A DNA stretch of 64,000 bases from Chelydra serpentina (Eukaryota > Chordata > Testudines > Chelydridae): contig JBAIAC010000021.1 of the NCBI GenBank assembly GCA_037349315.1, positions 3,286,001 through 3,350,000 on the forward strand, written 5' to 3'. A program made the position numbers and the translations under genes. Shown piece after piece: positions 19,500 to 29,159 of this stretch. The notes under the pieces are model-generated. The model made no database searches, had not been told where the DNA came from, and saw only the letters and a list, made by a program, of their open reading frames with translations. Position 1 is the first letter of the stretch; the number at the start of each line of letters is the position of its first letter.

Positions 19500-20824
19500 G
19501 TCAGTGTGTTGGACATTTATTTGAAATACAATAGTTATGGTGTCTTAGCACTGTGTAACTGCGGCTTAATTGGCCTTATGCGCTTCACCTTGGAGTCGCT
19601 TTCCTGTGCAACTATTCGAAAAGTCTGTCAATATGTATGGGGATAGAGGAGTAATCACCATCTGAGAGCTCCGCAAAGCTCTCCTGGAGGTACAGTGAGA
19701 GCTTGTTTAGCACGTTCACTGGGAGAGCGGCTTTATTGTCTCCTCCATGGTAGGATACTTTCCTGCGCCATGCAAGCTGCAGGTACTCTGGTATCATTGC
19801 CTTGCATAGCATGGCAGCATACGGCCCCGGGGTTTGCTTGCATTGACGCAGCATGCAGTATTTCTCTGTCTCTCATGAATCCTCATCAGAGTGATATCAG
19901 TCATGGGGTCCTGGTTTGAATGAGTGGTATAATTAGTATAGTGAATGCTTCCTTTTCCCTTTAAAGAAAGACACCCGGCTGTTTACGTTAACGCGTGGTG
20001 GTAGGGAGTCGGGAGCCAAACCATTACTACTTTGCGGTGCGCGGGTAGGGACAGCGCCGGGGACCGGCAACGCGAGGCCGGGGAAAGGGTACGCGAGCTG
20101 TTAAGACACAGCGGGTCTTGGGCAATATTGGTTCCCGGGAGCGCCCACGGGAGGGGGGGGGGAGGGATAGGCCAGCCGTTCAAACACAGCGGTTCGCGGG
20201 CGATCTTGGTTCCCGGCAGCTGCCACGCGAAGGAAGGTGGGAAAGGGTAGGCGAGCCGTTCATGCTGAGCGGTTCGCGGGCATTTTTGGTTCCCGGGAGC
20301 GGCCACGCGGAGGGGGGGAGGGGTAGGCGAGCCGTTCCTGATGAGCGGTTTGCGGGCACTTTAGGTTACCGGGAGCGGCCACGCGGAGGGGGGGGAAGGG
20401 TAGGCGAGCCGTTCCTGATGAGTGGTTCGCGGGCACTTAACGGTCCCGGGAGCGACCACGCGGAGTGGGGGGGTTAGGAAAGCCGCTATAGATTAGCGGT
20501 TTGGCCAGCAGCAGTTCCTGCCCGCCGCAAGGAACAGTGAGTGAGACATGGGAGTAGAGCACTGCTGTGAAGCAATCTCTCAGCAGTCCTAACTCATCAC
20601 CTTACCATGGTCTTCAGAGAGGTGATTTTCACTGTACAGCAAGGCTTCTGGGATCCGTATACCGGGACCCCAGACACTCAGCCTTAAGGCATAGTATTTG
20701 ACCTTGTAGTACGTTTACATGTGATAGGCACTGTGTTTGGTCCTATTCACGCTGAAAGAGTATGGTCATTGTTCTGGAAAAAGTATCTTTCTGAGGAATT
20801 CACTCCCTTTCCCTCATCCCGCAG
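19500..20824 (+). other. Intron of the Myb/SANT-like gene
   Basis: GT at 19500 and AG at 20823-20824. The intron contains the minisatellite at 20090-20500. If unspliced, the protein would stop at 19534. No other gene is seen. Confidence 0.75.
20090..20500 (+). repeat. GC-rich minisatellite, about 76-bp unit, five copies
   Basis: Five tandem copies share GAGCCGTTC, GCGGTTCGCGGGC, TTGGTTCCCGGGAGC and GGCCACGCGGAGGGGGGG. The spacing is 75-80 bp. The first two copies are more diverged. The repeat is CpG-rich. Confidence 0.88.
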
Positions 20825-21306
20825 CTTCGAGTGTCTCCCGCCCTACCCGTGCTTCTCCCTCCCATGGGCTACTCCAGATAAGGCGGCGAAAAAAGAGAAC
20901 CCGGGACGACATGTTCTCTGAATTAATGATGTTATCACAGAGGGAGGCGGCACAGCGGAGAGAGGACCTCGCACGGTACGAGCGAGCAGCCAGGGAACGG
21001 GAGCAGAGGGCTGAAGCGCGCGAGGACAGGTGGCGGCAGGAAGATCAGCAGGCGACCCAAACAATGCTTGGACTAATGAGGGAGCAAACCGAGACGCTCC
21101 GGCGCCTGGTGGATGTTCTCCAGGACAGGAGACAGGAGGAAAGAGCACCTCTATATGTTCTTTCCAACCGCCCTCCCCCGCCACAAAAGCCAGTGGTTTA
21201 CTCTCCAAAAGTCACTAGGACAAGGGGAGGCAGGGTGCGTGGAAATATTTACTCCACCCCTGCAGACTGCTCCAGTAGCAGAAGGCTGCCATTGCCAAAA
21301 CCTTAG
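20825..21306 (+). CDS. Harbinger Myb/SANT-like protein, exon 2
   Basis: Starts after the acceptor CTCATCCCGCAG and continues in the phase required by exon 1, making a GCT codon at the junction. It encodes RRRKKRTRDDMFSELMMLSQ and a long Arg/Glu-rich coiled coil (to about residue ERAPL), then a Pro-rich tail to TAG at 21304-21306. The spliced product would be 353 aa. A polyadenylation signal AATAAA lies at 21385-21390. The coiled coil suggests oligomerisation or partner binding. Confidence 0.8.
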
Positions 21307-21390
21307 ATTTTTCCTTCCCCTCCCTCCAGCCGCACCCCTCAACACCTCCCTTCCCAGGTTCCATGTTAAGTTAATGTTCTATTTAATAAA

Positions 21391-22079
21391 ACTGGTTTTT
21401 TGGTTCACTGATGTTTCCCAGAGTGTCTTAAAGGGGACCGTTTGTTTCTCTGGTTGTTGGTTAACGGGGTTTGTAAGTGCAGAGGACCGAAGCACAACCG
21501 AGGGTGCAGACAGGGTAACAAATTAAGTGACAGGCACACTTTAAAATTGCATGCAGTAAGCGCACCTTTCATTCTGTGTGTAGGTTTCCAGGTTCTCTAC
21601 GTGGGGTTGGTGGTTGGGTGGTTCGCTGTCTGCTGGGGGAGGGTGGCCGCTGATCTTTAGCAGCTGGCAATAGCCTGCTGGATAGATCAATGCACCGGGG
21701 GATCCGTAGCCGATATTCACAACGAAAAAGTCACAGAGACCCCACCACACACACATGCGATTAGGAGAGGTTAATGGTCCCGTTAAACAAGCAGTCCAGC
21801 ACTTAGGACTGCTCTGTGGGCAGGATCATGTCATTCCCCTTTGAAGGGTACTTTCCCACACTCCACCCGCTCCCCAACCGCGGTATGCGTCCACAGTTAA
21901 AACCTTAACCAACAAACCAGTACAGGAGACGGTCCAAATAAAAAACAGTTTCCTTTATTGTACCTTTAAAGCGTTGATCGAAGGAGGGGGAAGGGGGTTG
22001 GTAATGGGAGAGGATGGGCAACGGAACCTGTGTACAGAAACAGGGGAAGGTTCAGTATCTGTTTACGGAAGTGTAACAA
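21391..22079. other. Harbinger interior between the convergent genes
   Basis: Non-coding. It holds 3' untranslated parts of both genes, with AATAAA at 21385-21390 (plus) and TTTATT at 21954-21959 (minus). Nothing else is seen. Confidence 0.6.
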
Positions 22080-23369
22080 TCACTGGTTACCCTGCTCTGT
22101 CTGGAAGCTAGCTTTCAAAGCTTCCCGGATGCGCAGTGCGTCCCGCTGTGATCTTCTAATCGCCCTGGTGTCTGGCTGAGCGTAATCTGCTGCCAGGCGA
22201 TTTGCCTCAACCTCCCAGCCCACCATAAACGTCTCCCCCTTGATCTCACAGAGATTGTGGAGCACACAGCACGCTGCAATCACAATGGGGATATTTGTAG
22301 GGCTGAGGTCGGAGCGAGTCAGTAAGCTTCGCCATCTGCCTTTGAGACGGCCAAAGGCACACTCCACCACCATTCTGCACTTGCTCAGGCGGTAATTGAA
22401 GAGCTCCTTTTCAGTGTCCAGGGCTCCCGTGTATGGCTTCATGAGCCATGGCATTAGCGGGTAGGCAGGGTCCCCTAGGATCACTGTTGGCATCTCCACA
22501 TCCCCAACAGTGATTTTGCGGTCCGGGAAATAAACGCCCTGTTGGAGCCGTCTAAACAGACCAGAGTTTTTGAAAACTCGAGCATCATGAACCTTTCCTG
22601 GCCACCCAACATTGATGTTCGTAAAACGTCCTTTGTGGTCTACTAATGCTTGCAGTACCATAGAAAAATAGCCCTTTCGGTTAATGTACTGGCTGCCCTG
22701 GTGCTCCGGTCCCAGGATAGGGATGTGTGTCCCATCTATGGCCCCACCGCAGTTTGGGAATCCCATCGCAGCGAAGCCATCTATGATCGCCTGCACGTCT
22801 CCAAGGGTCACTACTTTGGGGAGCAGCAGGTCAACGATAGCATGGGCTACCTGCATCACAGCAACCCCCACGGTAGACTTGCCCACTCCGAATTGGTTCG
22901 CTACTGACCGGTAGCTGTCAGGGGTTGCAAGCTTCCACAGGGCTATGGCCACTCGCTTCTGGATAGTCAGGGCTGCTCGCATCCGGGTGTCCTGGCGCTT
23001 CAGGGCAGGGGACAGCAACTCACAAAGTTCAATGAAAGTGCCCCTACGCATCCGAAAGTTTCGCAGCCACTGAGACTCATCCCAGACCTGCACCACTATG
23101 CGGTCCCACCAGTCAGTGCTTGTTTCCCTTGCCCAGAATCGCCGTTCCACAGGATCAACGTGACCCATTGCCACCATGATGTCTAGGGGCCGGGGTCCAG
23201 CGCTTTGCAAGAGGTCCATGCCCCTCTCAGAGTTCAAGTACTCCCGGAGCTTCCGTTGCCTCCTCTCCCGATTTCTCTGCATCTGAGTCTGGAAAAGGTG
23301 CCCTATAAGGCGCGAGTAGTTGGCAACGGACAGAACATCAGCGATAATCGCGGAGGGCTCCATGCTCAC
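22080..23369 (-). CDS. Harbinger DDE transposase (HARBI1-like), 429 aa, intact
   Basis: An uninterrupted ORF with the N-terminus MSMEPSAIIADVLSVANYS. A helix-rich N-terminal part (residues 100-175) includes FRMRRGTFIELCELLSPAL and a helix-turn-helix-like YRSVANQFGVGKSTVG. The DDE_4-type nuclease follows: GGAIDGTHIPI (D212), GWPGKVHDARVF (261-266), VILGDPAYPLMPWLMKPY (D300) and VVECAFGRLKGRW (E336), so all three acidic residues are present. Length agrees with HARBI1 and active Harbinger transposases. The enzyme would cut and paste DNA at TWA targets, with nuclear import and DNA binding helped by the Myb-like partner. A polyadenylation signal for this strand is at 21954-21959. Confidence 0.95.
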   Translation of the reverse strand: MSMEPSAIIADVLSVANYSRLIGHLFQTQMQRNRERRQRKLREYLNSERGMDLLQSAGPRPLDIMVAMGHVDPVERRFWARETSTDWWDRIVVQVWDESQWLRNFRMRRGTFIELCELLSPALKRQDTRMRAALTIQKRVAIALWKLATPDSYRSVANQFGVGKSTVGVAVMQVAHAIVDLLLPKVVTLGDVQAIIDGFAAMGFPNCGGAIDGTHIPILGPEHQGSQYINRKGYFSMVLQALVDHKGRFTNINVGWPGKVHDARVFKNSGLFRRLQQGVYFPDRKITVGDVEMPTVILGDPAYPLMPWLMKPYTGALDTEKELFNYRLSKCRMVVECAFGRLKGRWRSLLTRSDLSPTNIPIVIAACCVLHNLCEIKGETFMVGWEVEANRLAADYAQPDTRAIRRSQRDALRIREALKASFQTEQGNQ

Positions 23370-23744
23370 TGTCCTGTGGCGTCCGAGCTATCAGCCACAG
23401 GAAAAGGGCGCGAATTCATTACCAGCTGGCGCTTTCACGTAGGGAAGGCGGAAGTGTGGGTCGAGTGACGAAATTTACGTATAACGACCCTTGACACAAT
23501 ATCGGTCCCACAAGGCACTGGGGGCTACACCCAGAATTCCAGTGGGCAGCGGGGACTGCGGGAACTGTGGGATAGCTACCCACAGTGCACCGCTTGCAAT
23601 GTCGACGCTTGCCCCCTTACTGTGGACTCGGAAATTCGAATTAAGATCCCTGATGTGGATTCGAACGATCGACCTGGCAATATCGGGTTACCAAGTTCGG
23701 TTACACAAAAATCGAACTAGTCTCGTAGTGTAGACATACCCTAA

Positions 23745-24106
23745 GAGGATGAGTAATTCTCTCCTCAATACCATTGCTTTACAATGACCTGCAAAGGAAA
23801 ACAAAAATTGGGCTGGCGATGTTTGTGGCCTCTTTAGGATGGATGGTGATTTGTACTGTTCTATGCTATAACTGCTTGAACTCAATGCTCTTTATGTCAG
23901 TCACTTGCAAGACAGCATGTTGTATTTTGCATATGTCTACAATGTGATATTTGAACATCTATAAAACTACTGATTATAGACTGGAGTGGTTCTTGGTGAA
24001 TTCATCAACTTGTGGATTGATTAAGAATATCTACCTGTCCAGCTCTGAGAAACACTGCCTAAGGTAAAAGTAGGACCTGAAAGGAACCTAGTATTAAAAA
24101 TATAGA
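23745..24106. other. No gene seen
   Basis: Intronic sequence of the RNF213-like gene. A polypyrimidine tract followed by TTTGCAG on the minus strand looks like an acceptor, but the sequence after it does not continue the required phase. Confidence 0.4.
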
Positions 24107-24930
24107 TTAATAGATTCATAAATTCTGAGGCCAGAAGGACCACTGTGATTATCTGTTCTGACCTCCTGTATAAAACAGTCCACAGGACTTCCTTGAAATG
24201 ATTCCCTTTTGAATTACAGCAGCTCTTTTAGAAAAATGCCCAGTAAATTGCCACTGGTGGAGAATCCCTTGATTCTCCCTTGATCAATTCTTCCAATGAT
24301 TAACTACTCTCACTAATCAAAATGTATGCTATTTCTAGTCTGAATTTCTCTAGCTTCAACATCTAGCCACTGGATCTTGTTATTCCTTTGGGCTGGACTA
24401 CACTACTATGGTAAATCAATCTTAACTTATGCAACTTCAGTTATGGGAATAGCATAACTGAAGTCAAGGTTGTTAGAGCCATTTACCGTGGGGGCTACAT
24501 TGCACTGTGTCGATGGGAAAGCATCTCCTGTTGACTTCCTTTATGCTTCTTGGGGAGGTGGAGTATACAAATTGATGGGAGATTGCTCTTCCATTGATTT
24601 AGCATGTCTTCACCAGACCCACTAAAAACGACACTTGCTGCATCGATTGCAGCAGTACCGATCTACCAGCAAGTGTAGACATACCCTTTGTCTGCTAGAT
24701 TGAAGAGTCCTCTATTCTCAAATTGCGGTTCTCCATGCAGATACTTATAGACGGTGATCAAGTCACCTCAGAACCTTCTCTTTGTTAAGCTAAATAGATT
24801 GAGCTCCTGGAATCTCTCACTATAAGGCCTTTACAATCCTTTAATAATTCTCCTGCTCTTTTTTGAACCCTCTTGAATTTCTCAAAATTAGTAAACACAC
24901 TCCCTGGGCTCAGTAAAAAGGATTATCCTA
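24107..24930 (-). mobile_element. Old CR1 3' fragment interrupted by a MITE
   Basis: Minus-strand CR1: ATAGATTCATAAATTCTGAG, GGACCACTGTGATTATCTG on the left; GATCAAGTCACCTCAGAACC and CTAAATAGATTGAGCTCCTG on the right of the MITE at 24391-24687. Both halves are colinear. Confidence 0.85.
24391..24687. mobile_element. Harbinger-type MITE, probable TTG target duplication
   Basis: Starts GGCTGGACTACACTAC and ends AAGTGTAGACATACCCT. TTG flanks both sides (24388-24390 and 24688-24690). It carries the ACTTCAGTTATG...CATAACTGAAGT hairpin. It is inserted in CR1. Confidence 0.8.
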
Positions 24931-25500
24931 ATGAAATCCCACTCCAATGTTGCCTATAAAATGTATCAAATTGGCAAATTTAGTTTACCAGATTTCAGTT
25001 TTAAAATCAGCAAATTCATAACATAGACACTCCCGCCCCATTCACCACAAAACTTTGTAAACCTTATGACTTCATGACCTTCTTCATGATCAATTATAGT
25101 TATATCAACAACCCATGTGTGGCCATGTGTCTGTGAAATGTTTCTGCCTTGACACTGCTGAACTCAAAGGAAAATGAGACAATTCACCAGGGATGATTAT
25201 TTTCTCTCTCATTATTCTCTCTGTCAATTCATTATTCAACAGTTCACCATGAAAAATGCAAATAGAGCTCAGAGTTACGAACTTGTGTTTGTTTTTTTCC
25301 TGTTAATCTGAACTCTACCACATAGCCTGAACCACGGTGCAGCTACCTCTGCACCATAATGATGAAGGATTTTTAAAAATCAATTAATTAAATAAATTCA
25401 CAAAAAATATAAATACAGAAGAAACCCAAATAAATATGCCTAAGCTCTTACATAGAGCTTTTCATCTGTAGATCTCTGACAGGAAATAAGGTGTATTTAT
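24931..25500. other. No gene seen
   Basis: Unrecognised, moderately AT-rich intronic DNA. No exon compatible with the gene was found. Confidence 0.4.
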
Positions 25501-25505
25501 ATAGA

Positions 25506-25697
25506 GAGATATGCCTACCTCATAGAACTGGAAGGACTTTGAAAGGTCATTGAGGCCAGTCCCCTGCCTTCACTAGCAGGACCAAGTACTGTCCCCTGAC
25601 AGATTTTTACCCTAGATGGCCCCCTCAATGATTGAACTCACAACGCTGGGTTTAACAAGCCAATGCTCAAACCACTGAGCTATCCCGCCCCCCAATA
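25506..25697 (-). repeat. tRNA-derived SINE with CR1-like tail
   Basis: The minus strand reads a tRNA-like head (box A-like AGCTCAGTGGTTTGAGCATT, box B-like TTGTGAGTTCAATC with changes) and then the tail found in CR1 (GGACTGGCCTCAATGACCTT). Same family as 34518-34702, 56214-56393 and 59738-59945. Confidence 0.85.
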
Positions 25698-25912
25698 TTT
25701 AACTGTGAGAGTAATTAACTGTTGGAACAATTTACCAACGGTTGTGGTGGTTTCTCCATCACTGAGAAATTTTAAATCAAGATTAGAAGGTTTTCTAAAT
25801 GGTCAGCTCTAGTTCAAATAGGAATTAATTCAGGGAAGTTCTCTGGCCTCTGTTATACCGGAGTCAGACTAAATTATCACAACGGTCTTTTCTGGCCTTG
25901 GGATCTATGAAT
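25698..25912 (+). mobile_element. CR1 3' fragment
   Basis: GTGAGAGTAATTAACTGTTG, GGAACAATTTACCAACGGTTG and the terminal GTCTTTTCTGGCCTTGGGATCTATGAATC pattern are CR1 3' sequence on plus. Confidence 0.8.
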
Positions 25913-26090
25913 CAAAGCACTCTGAGGCCACATCATTATCCTCTTGTGACAGATGGAGGAACAGAGGAAAGAGGAGGTGAAGTGATTTGCCCAAGGTCTC
26001 CCAGCAAACCAATGGCATGGCCAAGAATAGAAGCCAGGTTTTCTAGGACCCAGGCCAGTTGCTCTAACCACTAGCCCACACAGTCTTCAT
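25913..26090 (-). repeat. MIR-like SINE
   Basis: The plus strand shows the MIR complement: GTGACAGATGGAGGAACAGA, GTGATTTGCCCAAGGTCTCC and TTGCTCTAACCACTAGCCCA. It lies about 130 bp from the exon at 26221-26415. Confidence 0.75.
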
Positions 26091-26220
26091 TGGTACTTCT
26101 CCATTTGGAGCCAGCAAGCAAAGTGCTTCCAAATCATTATACCACAAATAGCAATATTACATTTTGCGAGACAAAAGAACTACAACGTTCTTTCACAGAT
26201 TATTTCTCTTGTAAACTCAC

Positions 26221-26415
26221 ATTTGCTTCTCTTCCTCCTGCCTCAGCTGAGCAAAGGGCAGTGACCCCATGTCTTGTAAAGTTAGAGGGTCCTCTGCCTT
26301 TTCAAATGATTCCCTTTGAATTTCATACAGCAAAGGAAGCAGCCAGACCCAACATGTGCTCTTAGAGTCTTTGGAGCTTTGGATGCAAACATGCTTCAGA
26401 GCTAAAATACACTTC
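26221..26415 (-). CDS. RNF213: RNF213-like gene, N-arm exon
   Basis: A 195-nt minus-strand exon with a strong acceptor (CCCTGTCATTGCAG) and a near-consensus donor (CAAAT|GTGAGT). It encodes 64 codons with phase 2 in and 2 out. The segment STCWVWLLPLLYEIQRESFE corresponds to the R-T-Y-T-W-L-x-x-L-P-V-L-H helix of human RNF213, a repeated W-L-x-x-L-P pattern in the N-arm. The peptide then continues through EDPLTLQDMGSLPFAQLR. Because the exon is phase-symmetric, skipping it would keep the reading frame. Confidence 0.75.
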
Positions 26416-26810
26416 CTGCAATGACAGGGATGCAAAATGTTAAACGAACAAACAAAATTCCTTGTATTCAGACAAATTGTATACACAATTATGTCAGTGC
26501 ATCTCTTAATAACTTTGAGCTTCAGCTGCAAACTGGATGGCTGCATGGATGACAGGGCAAAGACACTACATGCAGCTGCAGAAATAGGGCCAAGGTCATT
26601 TTGAGAGCGGCATGAATAATTGATGTTTTTGTTCCAAAATACTGGGGGGGGAAATACCTTAGGTTCAGGTTGAACTGAATCCGAAAATTCCATTTTGGGT
26701 CAAATGAAACACGGCGCTCAACCCAAAACAGTTTGTTTCCAGGCATTTTTAAGGGCTAGTCACAAAACTGCCAGAGGAGGACGTGCTGCCTCTTTTATAA
26801 CATTTAGTCC
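26416..26810. other. Intronic sequence, no further feature
   Basis: Apart from the acceptor polypyrimidine tract of the exon 26221-26415, nothing recognisable. A G-run lies at 26643-26651. Confidence 0.4.
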
Positions 26811-26811
26811 A

Positions 26812-26930
26812 GTAGCGAGGGCACTCACCTGTGATGTAGGAGACTCCCGTTTGAATCCCCACCCTGGAACGGGGATGTGAACCCAGGGCTCCCCACTGAG
26901 TGCCCTAACTGCTAGGCTACTCTGTTTTGG
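26812..26930. repeat. tRNA-like foldback SINE
   Basis: A tRNA-like half (GTAGCGAGGGCACTCACCTG, then GTTTGAATCCCCACCC) is followed by its own near-inverse (GGGGATGTGAACCCAGGGC, then CTGAGTGCCCTAACTGC). This gives a palindromic dimer of box A/box B-like sequences. Confidence 0.7.
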
Positions 26931-27007
26931 CTCTCTCTGGTAGAACCTTTGTATAAAATATTTGAATAGTCACTGGGCCAGATAAAACACACAAGAAAGA
27001 ATTATTC

Positions 27008-27080
27008 TCTAGCCTGGTGGTTCAGACATTCACCTAAGATGTGGGAAAGCCAAATTCAAGTCCCCCCTGCTCCAATGTTT
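27008..27080 (+). repeat. tRNA-like SINE half
   Basis: CTAGCCTGGTGGTTCAGACA (box A-like) and AAATTCAAGTCCCCCCTGCT (box B-like) give a tRNA-derived head related to 26812-26930. Confidence 0.55.
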
Positions 27081-27134
27081 ACTGTTATAACAGGGCTTTA
27101 GTATATTACTTTGCTCAAGGTTAACCCAATGGTG

Positions 27135-27415
27135 AAAATTTGAAAACAAGTTTGCTTTGAATCAACATTTGCACATTTAATGTCACTTGAGGTCAAAATG
27201 TTAATTCAAAAAGAACACTTTGTTTCAACTCGACTTATCAAAATGAAAAATGTCACCTCAAACCGTTAAAATATTGTTTCAATCAGAAATTATCAATCTT
27301 TTCCATTGTGACATTTCCAAATAGAAATTTTTCAGAACTTCCATTGCATGAACATTTTCAAGATGTTGACTTTTTGTCCCGCTTTGTAAATTCTGTTTTC
27401 TGATAATAAGGTTGC
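27135..27415. repeat. AT-rich foldback repeat
   Basis: Runs such as GAAAATTTGAAAACAAGTTT, CAAAATGAAAAATGTCACCT and GACATTTCCAAATAG; same style as 5336-5712. Confidence 0.45.
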
Positions 27416-28066
27416 AGTAGCTTGAAAGCTGGCAGACGTTCCTCCCCTCACATCTGTATATCCATCTTCCCAGGATTCAATGGGCATTCTACAACCCACA
27501 GGTTAAAGAATCCTGCACCAAAGACCATCACAGAAAACTGAGGTTTGGGATCTTGTGTCAATCGGCTTAATGCAGATTGGGCAGCCCTGCCAGAGCGCTT
27601 ACCCATCTGGGGGTAGCACCAGTAGCAGCCAACTTGAGACCTGTCCCTTGGAAGCACTAACCCTCTTCTCCAATTGACTTTAAGGCTGTCAGATCTGAGG
27701 GCTAGACTATCTTTCCATCTGACTAACATTAGAGGAGAACTAGGACTAGGAGGACCTGCCACACAGCAGCCTCTAAATTTGGTCTTGCTGATTGGGATCA
27801 CAGTTTCTAGGTGCTACTGCAACACAAATAATAAACTATAGTAATTGTCACTCTAGGGTTAACCTTGAAGGGGGTGATCCCATGCTGAGCCCCTATTATA
27901 TAGCATAAAAACCCATAAATAATTAACTCTCCTACTTTCAGAGCTGTGTGCTTTGCAAATATGTCAGTTCGGAGCATTTAAAGGGAAGTAAATGTGTTAC
28001 CTTTAAAACCACAGGCAGAGTTCAAGCACATCAAATTACATATATAGTGAGTTAGACAGATATTAC
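27416..28066. other. No gene called
   Basis: Intronic between exons 28067-28287 and 26221-26415. A minus-strand frame around 27600-27680 reads SSWLLLVLPPDG before GTAAG, reminiscent of N-arm helices. I could not find an acceptor in phase, so it is not called. Confidence 0.4.
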
Positions 28067-28287
28067 CTTTTTCTTGGTTCTTTCAGGTTCGTGAATTTGC
28101 CTTCCTGCAAGCCAACATTTTGGGCCATTTGTTCAATCTTGCTCATGGCCTCTGCACTTATACAGATACTGTGGTGAGCTACTGTGCATAATACAAATAG
28201 GAGAAAATCCATCGCTGAACTAGTAGAATTCTGAAAACTGGAGTTTCCGAGTACATTTTCAATGAATTTGCGGATGTAATCATACAC
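28067..28287 (-). CDS. RNF213: RNF213-like gene, N-arm exon
   Basis: A 221-nt minus-strand exon between TTTGTCTAG|GTG and AAAAG|GTAATA. It begins VYDYIRKFIENVLGNSSF and contains a hydrophobic helix (MDFLLFVLCTVAHHSICI), comparable to the L-I-V-L-F-V-V-E-K-I helix of the human N-arm. It ends in phase 2, which fits the exon at 26221-26415 with the shared codon AGG. A cytosolic location is expected: the hydrophobic stretch reads as a buried helix of a helical repeat, not a membrane span, but this is inference. Confidence 0.75.
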
Positions 28288-28434
28288 CTAGACAAACACA
28301 GTAATAACATGTACATGTTACCGGAAATGTCAGATATGCCTGAAATAAAGTTCTCCCAGCATCATCTCAGCTGCACTGGCCAGTGGATGGGGATGGATGA
28401 TGGAGGAGGTATTTGCCATAACTTGCAGAGTGAA

Positions 28435-28690
28435 CAGGTGGTCTTGAGGCTAAAGACACTAGTATAGCATTCAGAAGACTTATGTTAAATTCCTCCCTTT
28501 GCTACAGACTTCCTGTGTGACTTGGTCAAGTCAGTTAATCTCAACCTTTTATATTTAGATTGTAAGATCTTCAAGGCAGGGACTATTCTTGAGTTTGTGA
28601 CTATGCAGTACCTGTGTGACAGGACCCCAAACTCGGTCACTGTGTGTTTGTGCAGCACCCACCACAATGGAGCCCCCATCTTGGTTACTA
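28435..28690 (+). repeat. MIR-like SINE
   Basis: GTCTTGAGGCTAAAGACACT, CTGTGTGACTTGGTCAAGTCA (MIR core) and the amniote-type tail TGTGTTTGTGCAGCACCCAC on plus. Confidence 0.75.
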
Positions 28691-28691
28691 C

Positions 28692-28980
28692 GGCCTGGTC
28701 TGCACCTAAAACTTAGGTTGACCTATCTATGTCACTCAGGGGTGTGAAAAGTGTACACCCCTGAGAGATGCAGTTAAGCCGACCTAAGCCTCGGTGTGTA
28801 GACACTGCTAGGCCAATAGATGAATTCTTCTGTCGACCAAGCTACCACCTCTTGCAGGGGTGGATTAACTACCATAGACGGGAAAACACCTTCTGTAGCT
28901 ATAGAAAGTGTCTACCCTACGGCGGAACAGCTGCAGCGCAGTAGCTGTACTGCTGTAGCATCCGTAGTGTAGACATAGCC
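28692..28980. mobile_element. Harbinger-type MITE, second subfamily
   Basis: Starts GGCCTGGTCTGCACCT and ends GTAGTGTAGACATAGCC. It contains CTCAGGGGTGTGAAAAGTGT paired with ACACCCCTGAG. The related copies are 44036-44247 and 48313-48757. The target duplication has decayed. Confidence 0.8.
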
Positions 28981-29159
28981 TGTGTCTACACAGCCACTTC
29001 TCACCATGGTATGAGTGCCTTTGTTAGAACTGTACAGAGGATGGAAGTTCTGCTTTGTGAAGGATTTTGAAATTTGGCTTCGTTCTGAATTAGAACAAAA
29101 CTCAAACATTTCAAAGCCCACATGAGTAGAGACACTGTCTGCTTGTTTTCTGTCAGAAG

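Larger units (their letters stand above)
18530..23741. mobile_element. Complete PIF/Harbinger DNA transposon, TAA target duplication
   Basis: A 5212-bp element flanked by TAA (18527-18529 and 23742-23744), as expected for PIF/Harbinger. Ends are GGCCAGGTCTACACTA and TAGTGTAGACATACCC, imperfect inverted repeats. It carries convergent genes: a two-exon Myb/SANT-like gene on plus and a full transposase on minus. Subterminal sequences on both sides share ATTCGAATT/ATTCGACA-type motifs and TATCCCACAGTGCACC (18749-18764; 23577-23592 in related form). Both coding regions are open, so this copy may be autonomous or recently so. It lies in the intron between exons 26221-26415 and 18198-18396. Confidence 0.93.

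Noticed and set aside
23742..23800. Exon-like start on minus (strong TTTCCTTTGCAG acceptor) running into the Harbinger insertion site
   Set aside because: In the phase required after 26221-26415 it hits a stop within three codons. The open alternative frame shows no similarity to the gene and no donor.
27600..27690. Minus-strand frame reading SSWLLLVLPPDG before a GTAAG donor
   Set aside because: Resembles an N-arm helix, but no acceptor in phase was found and a stop lies upstream. Including it would break the phase chain.
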